Assembly: GCF_012912005.1 (NCBI RefSeq)
Contig: NZ_JABBEA010000022.1
Coordinates: 1 to 64,000 of the forward strand
DNA from: Paenibacillus sp. SZ31
GTDB lineage: Bacteria; Bacillota; Bacilli; Paenibacillales; Paenibacillaceae
Direction: 5' to 3'
DNA length: 64,000 nucleotides
The notes under the pieces are model-generated. The model worked only from the letters and a program-made list of their open reading frames with translations, did no database searches and was not told where the DNA came from. The position numbers and the translations under genes were made by a program. Positions 63,539 through 64,000 of this stretch are shown here, one piece after another; position 1 is the stretch's first letter; each line of letters begins with the position of its first letter.

Positions 63539-64000
63539 GTGCACATTATAGATCTGCATTGTGATTCGCTGTTTAGAATATGGCTTGCCAAGGGTCAACT
63601 CTCCTTCCATGACGCACCTGAGCTGGAAACCAGCAAACAACGCCTGATCGAAGGTGGGGTTAAGGTGCAGGGATTCGCAGTGTTCGTGCCTCCCAATCTG
63701 AATGATACGGAGAAGTTTCAATCTGCGCTGGATCAGATCCACTATTTTTATGAGGAAGTGTTGGAGAAAAATCAGGATATCAAACACATCACCCGCTGGA
63801 GTGATATTGATCTGTTACAGGAGCATGAGATCGGTGCCTTTCTTACGCTGGAAGGGGTTGATCCTATCGGGAATGACCTCCATAAGCTGAGCATTCTGTA
63901 TCGCCTTGGAGTCCGCTCGGTCGGCTTGACCTGGAACTATGCTAATCTTGCTGCGGATGGGGCTTTGGAGCCTAGAGGCGCAGGGTTGTCCGCATTTGGG
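63539..64000 (+). CDS. Membrane dipeptidase family M19, N-terminal part
   Basis: The window ends inside this gene; 154 codons are seen. The metal ligands His7 and Asp9 sit in IIDLHCDSLF and Glu105 in TLEGVDPIG, with VRSVGLTWNYANLAADG next, all typical of renal/microbial M19 dipeptidases. These cleave dipeptides, including some with D-amino acids. GTG 63539 follows GAGAGGAG at 8 nt. It closes the operon as far as the window shows. Confidence 0.92.
   Translation, partial: MHIIDLHCDSLFRIWLAKGQLSFHDAPELETSKQRLIEGGVKVQGFAVFVPPNLNDTEKFQSALDQIHYFYEEVLEKNQDIKHITRWSDIDLLQEHEIGAFLTLEGVDPIGNDLHKLSILYRLGVRSVGLTWNYANLAADGALEPRGAGLSAFG

Noticed and set aside
1-64000. CRISPR array, prophage or insertion sequence
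   Set aside because: No regularly spaced direct repeats, phage genes or transposase frames were seen on either strand; the R elements are dispersed and carry no gene.

Overview
The window looks like a chromosomal segment of a Paenibacillus species or a very close relative (low-to-moderate GC Bacillota). This rests on strong AAGGAGG ribosome binding sites, frequent GTG/TTG starts, the gene order purEKBCSQLFMNHD, a FapR box on fabH, YerC, and secreted proteins with SLH-like and stalk (copper amine oxidase N-terminal-like) domains. Genus is inferred from gene content, not from a database match. I saw no CRISPR array, prophage, transposase or complete tRNA.

Layout. 1-174: 3' end of a 5S rRNA and the terminators of its rRNA operon. 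251-5610: a frameshifted FMN reductase, FapR-controlled fabH, an SLH-like secreted protein and a secreted amidase. 5929-9481: topB, a 45-residue small protein, a DUF1294 membrane protein and a universal stress protein. 9597-24699: the full de novo purine operon, with a PurR box pair, a sigma-A promoter and a guanine riboswitch; several intercistronic gaps are filled by hairpin-forming elements. 25309-28003: two paralogous CNNM/CorC-type membrane proteins that share an unusual ribosome binding site. 28131-35696: an mhqO/mhqD-like quinone detoxification pair, a GH3 beta-glucosidase, a Fur-boxed alpha/beta hydrolase, threonine deaminase and a GNAT acetyltransferase. 35846-47644: secreted and membrane proteins, an AraC regulator, hydrolases, an extradiol-type dioxygenase, a DoxX protein with an FNR/CRP-type site and a DUF3048 lipoprotein. 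47962-50852: DUF47-Pit phosphate uptake and CorA, flanked by DnaA-box-like clusters. 50981-55228: DIP1984 protein, AlkC-like glycosylase, a basic-tailed protein, YerC and a CbiX-type chelatase. 55435-64000: a peptide/amide utilisation operon (RraA-like protein, binding protein, nitrilase, ABC permeases and ATPases, creatininase-family amidohydrolase, M19 dipeptidase) that runs off the end.

The most unusual signal is a family of seven dispersed, roughly 125-190 bp elements (R1-R7). Each folds as an outer stem, a short side arm and a main CCGG-containing stem. Stem sequences differ between copies while pairing is kept, and six of the seven lie 25-130 nt upstream of a start codon, reading toward that gene. 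Four of them sit inside the purine operon. Second is a hairpin of conserved length between the Shine-Dalgarno sequence and the TTG start of both CorC paralogs, with a compensatory base-pair change between copies. Other regulatory observations are a Fur box on a hydrolase gene, an FNR/CRP-type palindrome centred near -41.5 of the DoxX promoter, and clusters of DnaA-box-like 9-mers around corA.

Working logic. The purine genes make IMP from PRPP under control of PurR and guanine. FabH starts fatty acid synthesis under malonyl-CoA control by FapR. The terminal operon probably imports a peptide or amide compound and hydrolyses it in the cytoplasm.
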